From the NCBI RefSeq assembly GCF_936933875.1, contig NZ_CAKZIK010000029.1, positions 1-64,000 on the forward strand: a stretch of 64,000 nt of DNA, in the 5' to 3' direction. This DNA is from an uncultured Chryseobacterium sp. GTDB lineage: Bacteria > Bacteroidota > Bacteroidia > Flavobacteriales > Weeksellaceae. Of this stretch, positions 25,244 through 34,009 are shown piece by piece. Each line of letters starts with the position of its first letter. The first letter of the stretch is position 1. The translations under genes and the position numbers were made by a program. A model generated the notes under the pieces. That model was not told the origin of the DNA, ran no database searches, and was given only the letters and a program-made list of their open reading frames with translations.

Positions 25244-25668
25244 AACCTTTCAGCGATATCTTTTACTTTTTCCAAAGCAGTAGGAAATGTAGAGGTAAAA
25301 TAAGGAATGTAATCTTCCGGCGCGTTCATCGTTACAGAAAGCGTTGTAGTACCGTTCTCTTCGGACAAATCATAATTTTCAATGGCATTTTCTCCATAGT
25401 TTTCTGTCTGTTCTACACCATTTTTATAATCACCTTTATGAAGGAAATACATTTTCTCATAAGGAACCATTTTTTCAATCGTGGCAAACATTCCGCTTTT
25501 ATCGGGACCCAAAAAATAAATTTTGGAACCTTCCTTTAAATCACTTTCATAATGTGAGCCTTCATGAAAAACCGCACACCAATTTCTGTAATTATCGTCT
25601 TTCCAAAGGGCTTCCCAAACTTTTTCTTTGGTTGCGTTGATTGGGATGGAGAATTCTAGTTTTTTCAT
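25240..25668 (-). CDS. SRPBCC/AHSA1-family protein
   Basis: A 142-residue START-like domain protein (LEFSIPINATKEKVWEALWK at the start, FTSTFPTALEKVKDIAERL as the closing helix). It is the third AHSA1-type gene of the window and is most like the one at 12687. It overlaps its upstream and downstream neighbours by 4 bases each, so the three genes are translationally coupled. Confidence 0.85.
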   Translation of the reverse strand: MKKLEFSIPINATKEKVWEALWKDDNYRNWCAVFHEGSHYESDLKEGSKIYFLGPDKSGMFATIEKMVPYEKMYFLHKGDYKNGVEQTENYGENAIENYDLSEENGTTTLSVTMNAPEDYIPYFTSTFPTALEKVKDIAERL

Positions 25669-26030
25669 TTTTTGAGAATATTTTTGATGATGTTCAGAAA
25701 CAGAAAAATAAGTAAAAAATTCTGAAAGAAATAATTCCAGTGCATTTTAGAAACAACGCGAACATCTACCTGATCTTTGCCGATGTAATGGGCCATATCA
25801 AAAATTTGTCGCGGTAAACCATAACGCGTTCCACAATACATTCCGCTGCAGAATTTTTCCTGATAAAATGCGGTAAGTATTGTAATGATAACAGCAGGAA
25901 TGATTATCCACAAATTCAAAATCTCCTTGAATTTTCTTCTTTTAAATATATGCAAAACCACATTCGCAATCAGCAAGATAATACCAATAAGTAAAAAATG
26001 CAGAAATGTAAATTGTGAATGAATATTCAT
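25665..26030 (-). CDS. Hypothetical membrane protein in the SRPBCC operon
   Basis: A 121-residue protein with three hydrophobic segments (about residues 8-28, 38-54, 98-118). Between the last two is a soluble loop with two Cys (FCSGMYCGTRYGLPRQ). Function unknown. The stop overlaps the SRPBCC start by 4 bases. The ATG lies 35 bases behind hutU. Confidence 0.6.
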   Translation of the reverse strand: MNIHSQFTFLHFLLIGIILLIANVVLHIFKRRKFKEILNLWIIIPAVIITILTAFYQEKFCSGMYCGTRYGLPRQIFDMAHYIGKDQVDVRVVSKMHWNYFFQNFLLIFLFLNIIKNILKK

Positions 26031-26065
26031 AAAATCATTTTGAATTTTAAATTTTCAACTTTTAA

Positions 26066-28051
26066 TTATAGCAGATTTTCATCCACAAAATTCGGCAACG
26101 TCACTTTCAAATTCGGTTCCACTTCCATTGCGCGTTTTATCGCGAAAATAGCGCCTTCGTTTCTTGCCCAACTTCTGCGGGAAATTCCGTTGTTGACGTC
26201 CCAAAAAAGCATAGATTTTAGTCTTCTGTCGGCATCGTCACTTCCGTCGAGGAGCATTCCGAAACCACCATTGATTACTTCTCCCCAACCGACGCCGCCT
26301 CCATTGTGAATGGAAACCCAGGTTGCGCCGCGGAAACTGTCGCCAATCACATTGTGAATTGCCATATCTGCAGTAAATCTGGAACCGTCGTAAATATTAG
26401 AAGTTTCGCGGTAAGGAGAATCCGTTCCCGAAACATCGTGATGGTCTCGACCTAAAACAACCGGACCAATTTCGCCGTTTTTGATGGCTTTATTGAAGGT
26501 TTCTGCGATTTTCATTCTTCCTTCTGCATCGGCGTAAAGAATTCTTGCCTGAGAACCAACGACAAGTTTATTTTCCTGCGCTCCTTTTATCCACTGAATA
26601 TTATCCGCCATTTGTTGCTGAATTTCCTGTGACGAATTTTTCATGATTTCTTCTAAAATTTGGGAAGCGATTTCGTCTGTTTTCTGCAAATCTTCCGGTT
26701 TTCCGCTCGCACAGACCCAACGGAAAGGCCCGAAACCATAATCGAAACACATCGGTCCCATAATATCCTGAACATAACTCGGATATTTAAATTCTCTACC
26801 TAAAGTTGGATTTTCTGCCATGACGTCGGCTCCGGCTCTTGAGGCTTCCAGTAAGAAAGCATTTCCGTAATCGAAGAAATAGGTACCTTTTGCTGTGTGT
26901 TTATTGATGGCGGAAGCGTGTCTTCTCAAACTTTTCTGAACTTTTTCTTTGAATAAATCCGGATTTTCTGCCATCATTATATTGGAATCTTCAAAAGATA
27001 TTCCTACAGGATAATAACCACCTGCCCACGGATTGTGAAGTGAAGTCTGATCCGAACCTATATCGATTTTCAAACCGGTTTCATCAAATTTTTCCCAGAC
27101 TTCCACCACATTTCCAAGATACGCCAAAGAAACAGTTTCATTATTTTTCTGTGCTATTCTGACTCTTGCAACCAATTCATCCAAGTTTTCATGAATTTCA
27201 TCAATCCATTTTTGCTCATGACGAATTTTGGTGATTTTCGGATTTACTTCCGCACAAACCGTGATACAACCCGCAATATTTCCTGCTTTTGGCTGCGCTC
27301 CGGACATTCCGCCCAAACCTGAAGTCACAAATAATCCGCCTTTTGGTTCTTTATTAATTTTTCTGAAGGCATTCAACACCGTAATCGTCGTTCCGTGAAC
27401 AATTCCTTGTGGACCGATGTACATGTAACTTCCGGCCGTCATTTGTCCATATTGCGAAACTCCAAGTGCGTTAAATTTTTCCCAATCATCTGGTTTTGAA
27501 TAATTTGGAATGACCATACCATTGGTTACCACAACTCTTGGTGCATCTTTGTGACTTGGAAAAAGTCCCATTGGATGACCGGAATACATTACCAAAGTCT
27601 GTTCGTCATTCATTTCCGACAAATATTTCATCGTCAGAAGATATTGCGCCCAATTTTGAAAAACCGCACCGTTTCCCCCATAAGTTATGAGTTCGTGAGG
27701 ATGTTGAGCCACCGCATAATCCAAATTGTTCTGAATCATGAGCATAATCGCTTTGGCTTGTTCAGATTTTCCGGGATAATCGGAAATGGAACGCGCTTTC
27801 ATCTCATAATCCGGACGAAAACGGTACATGTAAATTCTGCCGAAATCTTCGAGTTCCTTTTTAAATTCCGTAATGAGTTCTGCATGAAATTTCGGTTCGA
27901 AATAACGTAAAGCGTTTTTCAGAGCGAGTTTTTTCTCTTCTTCGTTGAGGATTTCCTTGCGTTTTGGTGCGTGATTAATTTGCGGCTCAAAAGGTTTAGG
28001 TTGCGGTAATTCAGAAGGAATTCCCTGTTGTATTTGGTCTTGGAAAATCAT
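26066..28051 (-). CDS. hutU: Urocanate hydratase
   Basis: Second step of histidine degradation: urocanate to 4-imidazolone-5-propionate using tightly bound NAD+. The 661-residue form starts at the ATG at 28051 (MIFQDQIQQGIP); a TTG six codons upstream is less likely. Family blocks include YGGNGAVFQNWAQYLL, GLGGMSGAQPKAG, DYGFGPFRWVCASGKPEDL with the active-site-region Cys, and GRDHHDVSGTDSPYRETS. This is the long class found in Bacteroidota, about 100 residues longer than the Pseudomonas enzyme. hutH, hutI and hutG are not in the window. Confidence 0.95.
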   Translation of the reverse strand: MIFQDQIQQGIPSELPQPKPFEPQINHAPKRKEILNEEEKKLALKNALRYFEPKFHAELITEFKKELEDFGRIYMYRFRPDYEMKARSISDYPGKSEQAKAIMLMIQNNLDYAVAQHPHELITYGGNGAVFQNWAQYLLTMKYLSEMNDEQTLVMYSGHPMGLFPSHKDAPRVVVTNGMVIPNYSKPDDWEKFNALGVSQYGQMTAGSYMYIGPQGIVHGTTITVLNAFRKINKEPKGGLFVTSGLGGMSGAQPKAGNIAGCITVCAEVNPKITKIRHEQKWIDEIHENLDELVARVRIAQKNNETVSLAYLGNVVEVWEKFDETGLKIDIGSDQTSLHNPWAGGYYPVGISFEDSNIMMAENPDLFKEKVQKSLRRHASAINKHTAKGTYFFDYGNAFLLEASRAGADVMAENPTLGREFKYPSYVQDIMGPMCFDYGFGPFRWVCASGKPEDLQKTDEIASQILEEIMKNSSQEIQQQMADNIQWIKGAQENKLVVGSQARILYADAEGRMKIAETFNKAIKNGEIGPVVLGRDHHDVSGTDSPYRETSNIYDGSRFTADMAIHNVIGDSFRGATWVSIHNGGGVGWGEVINGGFGMLLDGSDDADRRLKSMLFWDVNNGISRRSWARNEGAIFAIKRAMEVEPNLKVTLPNFVDENLL

Positions 28052-28164
28052 TGTAAATTCAAGGTTCAAAGTTCAATATTAAAGGTTTTAAAGATATTCA
28101 AAATTTAGTTGAAAGGAAAATCGAAGATTCAGTTGAAACCTCTACCTTTAAAAAAAAATCGAAA

Positions 28165-28731
28165 ATGACTGAAAAGGAAAAATGTGCACGAGGAATTTTA
28201 TACAACGCCAACTTTGACGAAGAACTTCTGATAGAGCGTGATGAATGCAAAATTCTTTGCGATGAATTCAACAAAACTGCTTATCAAAATATTGAAAAAC
28301 GTCGTGAAATTATCCGCGAACTCACCAAAACAAAAACTGAAAATTTTCTTATTGAACCTCCTTTTTGGTGCGATTACGGCTACAACATCGCATTTGGCGA
28401 AAATCTTTACGTCAATCATAATTTGTTAATTTTGGACGGTGCAAAAGTTACATTCGGAAACAATGTTTTCATCGGCCCAAACTGTAGTTTTTATACTGCA
28501 GGTCATCCTTTAAAGGTGAAAGAGCGCAATGAAGGTTTAGAATTCGCGAAACCGATTTCTGTAGGTAACAACGTTTGGTTTGGTGGAAATGTAGTGGTTT
28601 TGCCGGGAGTTACCATTGGAGATAATGCTGTTATTGGCTCCGGAAGCGTTGTAACAAAAGATATTCCAACAAATGTTCTAGCCGTGGGAAATCCGTGTAG
28701 AGTGGTGAGAGACATTTCAGAAAATTTGTAA
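28165..28731 (+). CDS. Sugar O-acetyltransferase (maltose/galactoside type)
   Basis: A 188-residue left-handed beta-helix acetyltransferase. The N-terminal Mac domain (ARGILYNANFDEELLIERD) is followed by hexapeptide repeats (YNIAFGENLYVNHN through VVVLPGVTIGDNAVIGSGSV). The catalytic His is in FYTAGHPLK. It transfers acetyl from acetyl-CoA to sugars such as maltose or galactosides. It ends one base before the convergent hypothetical gene. Confidence 0.9.
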   Translation: MTEKEKCARGILYNANFDEELLIERDECKILCDEFNKTAYQNIEKRREIIRELTKTKTENFLIEPPFWCDYGYNIAFGENLYVNHNLLILDGAKVTFGNNVFIGPNCSFYTAGHPLKVKERNEGLEFAKPISVGNNVWFGGNVVVLPGVTIGDNAVIGSGSVVTKDIPTNVLAVGNPCRVVRDISENL

Positions 28732-28732
28732 A

Positions 28733-29038
28733 TTAATTCGGGAAAAAAATATGCAGATAATCCATCATTCTCCCCATTTCTCTTTGCAAGGAAAAAACAA
28801 GCACGGTTCTTACCGAAGTGAGCAATGGATAAATGCTGTCGTTGAGTTTCAGAAATTCTTTTTCCGGAATTAATCCGTAACTTTTTCCTTTGTACGTGAT
28901 AGAAACAGCATTGTCGATGAGTGAAACAGTGATATTTTCCATTCTTTTGTAGAAGGAAAATTCGGAAATGCGTTCGAAACCGTCGTCTATCATTTCCTGT
29001 ACCAGTTTTTCGAAAAGTTTTGCTGCTTCAGGACTCAT
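28733..29038 (-). CDS. Conserved hypothetical protein
   Basis: A 101-residue soluble protein, unknown to me. It begins with a helix (AAKLFEKLVQEMIDDGFE) followed by short strands (NITVSLIDNAVSITYKGKSY) and ends in a helix (SLQREMGRMMDYLHIFF). No catalytic or metal motif is seen. The gene is divergent from the serine hydrolase at 29100 and converges on the acetyltransferase gene. Confidence 0.6.
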   Translation of the reverse strand: MSPEAAKLFEKLVQEMIDDGFERISEFSFYKRMENITVSLIDNAVSITYKGKSYGLIPEKEFLKLNDSIYPLLTSVRTVLVFSLQREMGRMMDYLHIFFPN

Positions 29039-29099
29039 TTTTCAAAATTACCAAAAAATTAAAAGTTTCCAGTAACTTTAGTGAGAAATAAAATGAAAT

Positions 29100-30332
29100 A
29101 TGAAAACAGTCTTTTTCACCGTCTCGCTAATACTCGTTTTAATAGGCTGTTCAACACAAAAATCTGTTCAAAAAATGGAAAATTCGCAAGATTTCTACCA
29201 ATATATTTCACAGGATTCTTTGATTTCCAATATTTTAAATCAGAAAGAAAAATATAAGGCGCAAATTATTTACACCCAAATTAATCGGGATGAAAACAAC
29301 AAACCGACTTTCAAAAACTTTGAATTGAATGCTCATGAAAACACCTACTTCTACCCGGCTTCAACGGTAAAATTTCCTTTAACGATCCTTGCTTTGCAGC
29401 GTCTGAATGAACTTAAAATTGATAAAAAAACGACTATCAATTTCGGAGCAGCTTTTTCTGGACAAACTGAAACAACAAGCGAAAAAAATGCTGAGAATGG
29501 ACTTCCAACCATCCAAAATTACATCAAACAAATTCTTTTGGTGAGTGATAATGCCTCTTACAACCGACTGTACGAATTTTTAGGTCAAGAATATATCAAT
29601 GAGGAACTTCGGAAAAAAGGTTATGAAAAAACACAAATTCGTCACCGACTTGAAATTTTTCTAACTCCCGAAGAAAATGCCGCAACAAACCCTATTTCTT
29701 TTTTGGATAACAGTGGAAAAATAATTTATTCAGAACCTTTAAAAGTCAGCAAGTTTCAGTTTGAAAAAAGAAATGATTTTATCGGAAAAGCCTATTACAA
29801 AGGAGAAAACCTCATCAATGAACCTATGGATTTTTCATTGAAAAACAGATTGCCTTTAAATGACTTGCATTCTATTCTTCAAAATTTAATTTTTCCTTCT
29901 GAAAAAAGTTTCCACATTTCCAATGAAGACCGATTGCTTTTGTTGAAATCGATGTCGATGTTTCCACAGGAGAGCAAGTTTCCTGCCTATTCTGAAAATG
30001 AATACGATGCTGTTTGTAAATTTCTTTTTTATGGATCTGGAAAAGGCGATAGACCAAAAAACATCCGCATTTTCAACAAAGTGGGTGATGCTTATGGACA
30101 ATTAACCGACGCAGCTTATATTGTAGATTTTGAAAAGAACATTGAGTTTATGCTTTCCGCAACTATTTATTGCAATGAAGATGAAACTTTGAATGATGAC
30201 AAATACGATTACGAAACTATCGGTTTCCCATTTATGAAAAAGCTTGGTGAAATGGTTTACAATTTTGAAACTTCAAGAAAAAGAAAAAACTCACCCGATT
30301 TGAGTGAGTTTCAGTTTGATTATTCTGAATAA
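29100..30332 (+). CDS. Beta-lactamase-fold serine hydrolase lipoprotein
   Basis: A 410-residue exported protein with lipobox Cys17 (ILVLIGC). The penicillin-binding/beta-lactamase fold is shown by SxxK at Ser88-Lys91 (YPASTVKFPL) and SDN at 149-151 (LLVSDNASYNRLYEF). The third motif appears as FNKVGDAYGQLTDAAY, so KTG is replaced by KVG. The long insert after SDN is unlike a dedicated beta-lactamase. It is better called a serine hydrolase of the PBP superfamily; its substrate is unknown. Confidence 0.8.
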   Translation: MKTVFFTVSLILVLIGCSTQKSVQKMENSQDFYQYISQDSLISNILNQKEKYKAQIIYTQINRDENNKPTFKNFELNAHENTYFYPASTVKFPLTILALQRLNELKIDKKTTINFGAAFSGQTETTSEKNAENGLPTIQNYIKQILLVSDNASYNRLYEFLGQEYINEELRKKGYEKTQIRHRLEIFLTPEENAATNPISFLDNSGKIIYSEPLKVSKFQFEKRNDFIGKAYYKGENLINEPMDFSLKNRLPLNDLHSILQNLIFPSEKSFHISNEDRLLLLKSMSMFPQESKFPAYSENEYDAVCKFLFYGSGKGDRPKNIRIFNKVGDAYGQLTDAAYIVDFEKNIEFMLSATIYCNEDETLNDDKYDYETIGFPFMKKLGEMVYNFETSRKRKNSPDLSEFQFDYSE

Positions 30333-30333
30333 A

Positions 30334-30594
30334 TTATTCTTCAAGATTTGAATTTTTATTGGCTTCCCAAGCATCATTGTAAGCTTTTTCCTGATTTGCC
30401 CAAGCTTCCGGCGGACAGTCGTTTTTGGCTTTGTTTATAAAACCTTCGCGGGTTGCTTGCTGCTTCTGAGAGCGCATTTCCGAAATATAATCTTTTGCCA
30501 TTTGATTGTGATTGGCATCCAGATTAGCATTGTGGGCTTGATTGCTTTCTAAATTGTCGAAATTTTGTGATTTTTTGAAATTATTCGTGTCCAT
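30334..30594 (-). CDS. Small hydrophilic protein (86 aa)
   Basis: An 86-residue Asn/Gln/Lys/Glu-rich protein with no hydrophobic segment. Central helix YISEMRSQKQQATREGFINK and the sequence PPEAWANQEKAYNDAWEAN are its only distinctive stretches. It follows the acidic 93-residue gene by 24 bases, so the two are co-transcribed. No function is known to me. Confidence 0.55.
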   Translation of the reverse strand: MDTNNFKKSQNFDNLESNQAHNANLDANHNQMAKDYISEMRSQKQQATREGFINKAKNDCPPEAWANQEKAYNDAWEANKNSNLEE

Positions 30595-30618
30595 AATTTT
30601 ACTACTTTGTGATTGGTA

Positions 30619-30900
30619 TTAATTGATATCTTCCGGAGTTTCAAGGTCTTCGTGGTTATCGCCACCTAAACTCCAATAATTGTTTTCTTCATCTTCCGAA
30701 CCGACAATCTGTTGTGCATCGTCTAGTTCAGCACCCGGAACATCGAGCTCGAGTTCATCTTGCGGCAACTCATCAGTTTCAGGAATGCCGTCTCCGTCTA
30801 ATGAAACGTGAGGTTCTTTGTTGTAAATATCTTCGCTGGAAGGATAATTCAGTTCTTCTAAATTTTTATCCTGTACTTTTGGATTGCTGTCTGTATTCAT
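30619..30900 (-). CDS. Small acidic protein (93 aa)
   Basis: A 93-residue, strongly acidic, probably disordered protein (LPQDELELDVPGAELDD and GSEDEENNYWSLGGD). It lacks cysteines and membrane segments. The sequence GDGIPETDELP suggests calcium-loop-like Asp spacing, but that is weak. It is the first gene of a two-gene unit with the 86-residue protein. Confidence 0.55.
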   Translation of the reverse strand: MNTDSNPKVQDKNLEELNYPSSEDIYNKEPHVSLDGDGIPETDELPQDELELDVPGAELDDAQQIVGSEDEENNYWSLGGDNHEDLETPEDIN

Positions 30901-31098
30901 TTTATTTTCGATTTGATTTAAAGTAAAATTATGTTAAATCAACACCAAAAATATTACAGCTTCTTTTTAAATTTTTACATCATTTTTTGTCGAATTTTCA
31001 CCTTTATACAATTCAATTTATTCTTTACAAAATCATATTCAATTGGCTACTAATTGTTTATTAACCGCTAATTTTATGCTTCTAAAAATGTAAAATCA

Positions 31099-32088
31099 AT
31101 GGAAAATAATTCAAAAAATAAAAGCATTTCCGGAAAAACGGTTGTAATTACCGGAGCTTCAAGTGGTGTCGGAAGAGCTGTTGCAGAAGCGTTTGCTTTG
31201 GAAGGCTGTAATGTTGTTTTGGCTGCGCGAGGAAAAGAAGGGCTTGATGAAGTCGTTCAACTTTGTCATGATTTGGAAGTGAATGCAGTTGCCGTTCCAA
31301 CCGATGTTTCGAAGGAAGAAGACGTAAAAAATCTTGTTGCAAAAGCGTTGGAATACAACGGAAGAATTGATTATTGGGTAAATAACGCAGGTGTAATGGC
31401 GAGTGGAAAATTTGAGGAAATACCGATGGAAACACAGGAACAGGTGATTAAAACCAACCTTTTCGGATATATGTATTCTGCTTATAATGTTTTGCCTGTC
31501 TTCAAAAATAAAAAAGAAGGAGTGTTGATTAATAATGTTTCAATTGGAGCATTTATGCCTGCTCCATACAGTGCTGCGTATTCCGCTTCCAAAAAGGGGA
31601 TTGCAGGATTGATGGAATGCCTTCAAGGGGAAATTTCGGATTTTCCGGATGTGCATATTTCCAATATTTACCCTCAAATTCAGCGTTCTACAGGAAATTC
31701 GCACTCTGCAAAATATTCGTGGTTAGATTTTAAAGTTCCTCCTTTTGCAGCGGATCCCAGAGATACTGCAGCAAAAATTGTGGAGTTGGCAAAATTCCCG
31801 AGAAAAGGAATGTTTCCTGATGCAGTTTCTTATCTTTTGAAAACTGCACATTCAATAATGCCTTCAGCTTTAATCAACACTGCATCTGCAGGAATGCGAA
31901 TGATGATGAAAATGAAAAATGCACCGGACAGCCCGGGAAATATTTTAGCTTCTTCCAGCGAACCACATCGAATTTATGGTGAAACGGCAATTCCTATACC
32001 TTCAAAAAAGGTAAAAAATGCATTATTAACAGGCATTGGATTAGGTTTGGGTTATATGATCATTAATAAAAGCTTTTCAAAAAAATAA
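31099..32088 (+). CDS. Short-chain dehydrogenase/reductase
   Basis: A 329-residue classical SDR with a C-terminal extension. The cofactor motif TGASSGVG is at residues 19-26, NNAG at the fourth strand, and the catalytic block NNVSIGAF plus YSAAYSASKKG holds Ser, Tyr and Lys. The last 25 residues are hydrophobic (ALLTGIGLGLGYMI), suggesting membrane attachment. Substrate unknown. A terminator follows directly. Confidence 0.88.
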   Translation: MENNSKNKSISGKTVVITGASSGVGRAVAEAFALEGCNVVLAARGKEGLDEVVQLCHDLEVNAVAVPTDVSKEEDVKNLVAKALEYNGRIDYWVNNAGVMASGKFEEIPMETQEQVIKTNLFGYMYSAYNVLPVFKNKKEGVLINNVSIGAFMPAPYSAAYSASKKGIAGLMECLQGEISDFPDVHISNIYPQIQRSTGNSHSAKYSWLDFKVPPFAADPRDTAAKIVELAKFPRKGMFPDAVSYLLKTAHSIMPSALINTASAGMRMMMKMKNAPDSPGNILASSSEPHRIYGETAIPIPSKKVKNALLTGIGLGLGYMIINKSFSKK

Positions 32089-32091
32089 TTA

Positions 32092-32123
32092 AAAAAAGAC
32101 ATTCAATTGAGAATGTCTTTTTT
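32092..32123. terminator. Terminator of the SDR gene
   Basis: Long stem AAAAAAGACATTC/GAATGTCTTTTTT around AATTGA; symmetric A and T runs let it serve both the SDR gene and the convergent pcm gene. Confidence 0.8.
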
Positions 32124-32143
32124 AATCTCTATTTTTTAATTTC

Positions 32144-32794
32144 TTATTTGCTTGTATTTCCCAACATCGGTACAAATTTATAGGCTCCAAATTCTTCTTT
32201 TTCAAATTCTGTCGGAGAAATTTTGGTGAATCTGAAAAGCACCTGTTCATCAGTCTTTCCCAGAGGAATTACCATTTTTCCACCAACATTTAACTGTTTC
32301 AATAATTCCGTTGGAAGATTTTCTGCGCCACAAGTCACGATGATTTTGTCAAAAGGAGCAAAAGTCGGCAAACCCGCAAAACCATCACCAAAACTTTGAA
32401 ATTTTGGTCTTAAATGCATTTCACGAAACTTCTTTTTTGAAAAATCGAACAGGTCTTTTTGTCGCTCAACGGTGTAAACATGAGCATTCATTGCTAAAAG
32501 AACCGCAGTTTGATAACCACAACCTGTTCCGATTTCCAATATTTTTTCACCCGATTTTACCTGCAAAAGTTCGCTTTGTTCGGCAACAGTTGAAGGATGC
32601 GATATAGTTTGATGAGCCGCAATCGGAAAAGCGCGGTCTTCATAAGCGTAATCTTCAAAAATACTTTCAATAAATAGGTGACGCGGAACTTGAGACATGG
32701 CTTTCAGGACATTTTCATCTGAAATCCCAATTTTTTCACGGAGATAATCAACTAAAATTTTACGCTTTCCTTTGTGTACGAACGAATCCTGCAT
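32144..32794 (-). CDS. pcm: Protein-L-isoaspartate O-methyltransferase
   Basis: Uses S-adenosylmethionine to methylate L-isoaspartyl residues and so repair damaged proteins. The 216-residue protein shows the SAM-binding motif ILEIGTGCGYQTAVL, the family region AFPIAAHQTISHPSTVA before it, and the substrate strand DKIIVTCGAENLPTELL. Length is standard for Pcm. It converges on the SDR gene. Confidence 0.93.
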   Translation of the reverse strand: MQDSFVHKGKRKILVDYLREKIGISDENVLKAMSQVPRHLFIESIFEDYAYEDRAFPIAAHQTISHPSTVAEQSELLQVKSGEKILEIGTGCGYQTAVLLAMNAHVYTVERQKDLFDFSKKKFREMHLRPKFQSFGDGFAGLPTFAPFDKIIVTCGAENLPTELLKQLNVGGKMVIPLGKTDEQVLFRFTKISPTEFEKEEFGAYKFVPMLGNTSK

Positions 32795-32894
32795 TCAACA
32801 AAAATAGGTAATAGACATCAAATTTTGGACATTTGATAACAGATTTTTCCAGCATTGCTTTAAATCTAATATCTGAAATCTGACATCTAATTAT

Positions 32895-32902
32895 TATCTT
32901 TG
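32895..32902 (+). promoter_or_regulatory. Possible -7 element for the Gfo/Idh gene
   Basis: TATCTTTG lies 16 bases before the start codon, inside a block TTATCTTTGATAAAACATTA (32894-32913) that recurs nearly unchanged at 38115-38133. No clear -33 element. Confidence 0.35.
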
Positions 32903-32918
32903 ATAAAACATTATTTCT

Positions 32919-33881
32919 ATGCTTAAAGCAGGTTTGGTTGGCGCAGGTCACCTCGGAAAAATACATCTAAAACTGTTGAATCAGTCCGAAAAATACGAAC
33001 TGGTTGGCTTTTTTGACCCCGATAAAGAAAACGGAAAAAAACTTGAGGCCGAATTTGGATACCAATATTTCGAAAATTTTGACCATTTGCTTTCTCAAGT
33101 CGACATGATTGACATCGTAACACCAACGCTGTATCACTACGATTACGCGATGAAAGCCATCGAAAACCGCAAACATTTCTTCATCGAAAAACCGGTAACG
33201 CAAACTTTGCAGCAGGCAGAAGAGATTTTGTACAAATGCAGAGAATTCGGCATCAAAGCGCAGGTTGGACACGTTGAAAGATACAATCCCGCTTTTATTG
33301 CGACTAAAGATTTCATTAAAAATCCGATGTTTATTGAAATTCACCGTTTAGCGGAATTTAATCCGAGGGGAACGGATGTTTCTGTGGTTTTGGATTTGAT
33401 GATTCATGACTTGGATATTTTGTTGAGTGTGGTAAATTCAAAAGTGAAGCAAATTCACGCTTCCGGAGTTTGTGTGGTTTCAAAAACACCGGACATCTGC
33501 AACGCGAGAATTGAGTTTGAAAACGGCTGTGTGGCAAACTTAACGACTTCCAGAATCTCAATGAAAGCAATGCGAAAATCGAGATTTTTTCAGCAGGACG
33601 CTTATATCTCTGTAGATTTCCTTGAAAAGAAAGCTGAAGTGATACGAATGAAAGACGCACCGGAAAATCCGACACCTTTTGATATGATTATTGAAAATGC
33701 AGACGGCGAAAAAAACCAGATTTTGTTTGAATACCCTAATATTCAGGCTAATAATGCGATTTTGGATGAGCTTGAAAGTTTTGCAGATGCCATTACAGAA
33801 AACAAAAACGTGGAAGTTTCTTTGGAAGACGGAACGGAAGCACTGAAAGTAGCGTTAGAAATTATGAAGCTGATTAGTTAG
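32919..33881 (+). CDS. Gfo/Idh/MocA-family oxidoreductase
   Basis: A 320-residue NAD(P)-dependent oxidoreductase. Rossmann start MLKAGLVGAGHLGKIHLKLL, the FIEKPVTQTLQQAEE motif with the conserved EKP, and QVGHVERYNPA, typical of the family. The C-terminal half forms the substrate-binding sheet (VLDLMIHDLDILLSVV with the catalytic-site HD). Family members act on sugars, inositols or biliverdin; none can be chosen here. Confidence 0.88.
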   Translation: MLKAGLVGAGHLGKIHLKLLNQSEKYELVGFFDPDKENGKKLEAEFGYQYFENFDHLLSQVDMIDIVTPTLYHYDYAMKAIENRKHFFIEKPVTQTLQQAEEILYKCREFGIKAQVGHVERYNPAFIATKDFIKNPMFIEIHRLAEFNPRGTDVSVVLDLMIHDLDILLSVVNSKVKQIHASGVCVVSKTPDICNARIEFENGCVANLTTSRISMKAMRKSRFFQQDAYISVDFLEKKAEVIRMKDAPENPTPFDMIIENADGEKNQILFEYPNIQANNAILDELESFADAITENKNVEVSLEDGTEALKVALEIMKLIS

Positions 33882-33924
33882 GTTGAGGTTGAGGCAAATA
33901 TTGAGTTATAAAATTAACAGCATT

Positions 33925-33991
33925 TTTGTCATTCCGCAGGAATCTAAACATTTGAAAATTAATTTTGTCGAGATTCCTACGGAATGACAAA
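33925..33991. repeat. Inverted repeat GTCATTCCGnAGGAATCT
   Basis: Arms TTTGTCATTCCGCAGGAATCT (33925-33945) and its near-complement (33971-33991) pair over 21 bases with one mismatch across a 25-base loop. It lies 18 bases before the beta-lactamase start. The arms match a word common in flavobacterial spacers. Confidence 0.75.
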
Positions 33992-34009
33992 CTTTATGTA
34001 AAAAAGTCT

